Origin: Lachnoclostridium sp. An196
GTDB lineage: Bacteria; Bacillota; Clostridia; Lachnospirales; Lachnospiraceae
NCBI RefSeq assembly: GCF_002160135.1
Contig: NZ_NFJZ01000004.1
Coordinates: 182,801 to 246,800 of the forward strand
DNA length: 64,000 nucleotides
Reading direction: 5' to 3'
Part shown: one piece after another, positions 63,354-64,000 of the stretch
Position numbering within the stretch: position 1 is the stretch's first letter
Layout of the letters: each line of letters opens with the position of its first letter
The notes under the pieces: model-generated
The model's database searches: none
The model's input: the letters and a program-made list of their open reading frames with translations, nothing else
What the model was told of the DNA's origin: nothing
Made by a program: the position numbers and the translations under genes

Positions 63354-64000
63354 ATGTCCAGAGAGGATGTATTGGCAGAGGTGGTGAGTGACCCCAAACT
63401 GAGGATCCCGTTCTGGAAACTCAACCAGGAGTGCCGGGAGCGCTTCCTGGAATTTCTCCAGGGCACGAAAACCCTTCCGGTCACTTATGATCCGTTCTTT
63501 AAAGCGGTCTTTCATCCGGACGTCCACCCGGAACGATTATCCTCGTTTATTTCCAGTCTGTTGGGAATTCAGGTGAAAGTCAAAGCCATCCTGCCCTCGG
63601 AAGACCGCCTTTCGGACGGGGATTCCCTCCTGATCATGGATGTGCTGGTGGAACTGGAGGACGGAAGCCTTACAAACGTGGAAATACAGAAGGTACCCTA
63701 TGCATTTCCGGAGGGACGTATGTCCTGTTATTCCTCAGACCTGGTCATGCGTCAGTATGCCAGGGTGAGGGGAGAACGGGGAAAGCATTTTACTTACAGG
63801 GATATGAAGAAAGTATATACGATCATCATCTTTGAGAGAAGCACGCAGATATTCCGCCGGGTACCACAACACTATATACACAGGGGAAGCACGAAGTTTG
63901 ATACGGGCCTGGAACTGTCCCTTCTTCAGGAATATTGCCTGGTATGCCTTGACGTGTTCCGGGAATTCCCTTATGCTAAAGATAAGAACGAACAGACGGC
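63354..64000 (+). CDS. PD-(D/E)XK nuclease family transposase (Rpn-like), truncated by window edge
   Basis: The frame is open from an ATG to the end of the window. LPVTYDPFFKAVFHPDVHPE, LLIMDVLVELEDG, NVEIQKV and FPEGRMSCYSSDLVMRQYAR are the hallmarks of the PDDEXK_2/Rpn group. The Asp and E-x-Q/K of the nuclease site are present. GGAAG lies about eight bases before the ATG. Upstream codons in frame are also open to about 63266 without a clear start. These genes often spread as recombination-promoting nucleases; no ends can be seen here. Confidence 0.85.
   Translation, partial: MSREDVLAEVVSDPKLRIPFWKLNQECRERFLEFLQGTKTLPVTYDPFFKAVFHPDVHPERLSSFISSLLGIQVKVKAILPSEDRLSDGDSLLIMDVLVELEDGSLTNVEIQKVPYAFPEGRMSCYSSDLVMRQYARVRGERGKHFTYRDMKKVYTIIIFERSTQIFRRVPQHYIHRGSTKFDTGLELSLLQEYCLVCLDVFREFPYAKDKNEQT

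Noticed and set aside
63261..63527. Minus-strand open frame opposite the nuclease/transposase gene
   Set aside because: The plus strand codes for a clear PD-(D/E)XK protein; the reverse frame has no recognisable domain.

Overview
The window looks like a chromosomal segment of an anaerobic, spore-forming Firmicute of the class Clostridia, most likely family Lachnospiraceae. Supporting signs are AGGAGG-type ribosome sites, GC content near 50%, a CIRCE-controlled groES-groEL, CodY, RNase J, IreB, YlbF, a sporulation sigma-K-type factor, a DUF5685 protein, a Crh-like HPr and DUF4349/RsiV-type signalling proteins. I cannot name the genus. No rRNA, tRNA, CRISPR array or intact insertion sequence was seen.

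Layout. 0-7 kb: the end of a GH32 sucrose hydrolase, a patatin, cysteine synthase, then a compact cluster (zinc-ribbon membrane protein, DUF5685, J-domain/TPR protein with a Cys-rich tail, and a D,D-carboxypeptidase with an Ala-Glu-Gln repeat), a small ORF, a palindromic repeat and metA. 7-15.7 kb: an eroded accessory stretch with a truncated MFS transporter, a 110-bp tandem repeat, an isochorismatase-family hydrolase, a VOC protein, a flavoprotein, a double-esterase lipoprotein, an acetyltransferase, an orphan BMC-like protein and several pseudogenes. 15.9-19 kb: DUF3298-type protein, LysR regulator, HAD phosphatase.

19-35.6 kb is conserved housekeeping: prmA-rsmE-cysteine desulfurase-thiI (protein, rRNA and tRNA modification), mtaB, then ireB-ruvX-DUF1292-rnj-ylbF-mltG-like-trmR-trhP, which parallels the Bacillus subtilis yrzL-yrrK-yrzB-yrrL-yrrM-yrrN order, followed by sigK, yifB (comM), dprA and topA. 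35.6-45.7 kb: codY, groES-groEL, guaB, pyk, moaC, convergent moaA, asnS and a CsoR-family regulator with a histidine-rich N-terminus.

45.9-64 kb: small unknown proteins, an ECF sigma/anti-sigma pair, a MATE exporter with a structured leader, a GyrB/GyrA-like topoisomerase pair lacking an obvious GyrA box, a HAD phosphatase, a SigV/RsiV-like pair, an SDR pseudogene, a sodium-dependent symporter, a third sigma/anti-sigma pair with a DUF4349 lipoprotein, esterase and fdhD remnants, a TetR regulator, a DUF2284 protein and the start of a PD-(D/E)XK nuclease/transposase that leaves the window.

The genes group into tRNA/rRNA modification (prmA, rsmE, thiI, mtaB, trmR, trhP), DNA topology and recombination (topA, dprA, yifB, ruvX, type IIA topoisomerase), nutrient control (codY, HPr-like, guaB, pyk) and envelope stress sensing (three sigma/anti-sigma modules). 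The best candidates for undescribed biology are the zinc-ribbon/DUF5685/J-domain cluster, the orphan BMC-like protein, the His-rich CsoR and the promoter-bearing 110-bp repeat. All assignments rest on reading motifs by eye; no database search was run.
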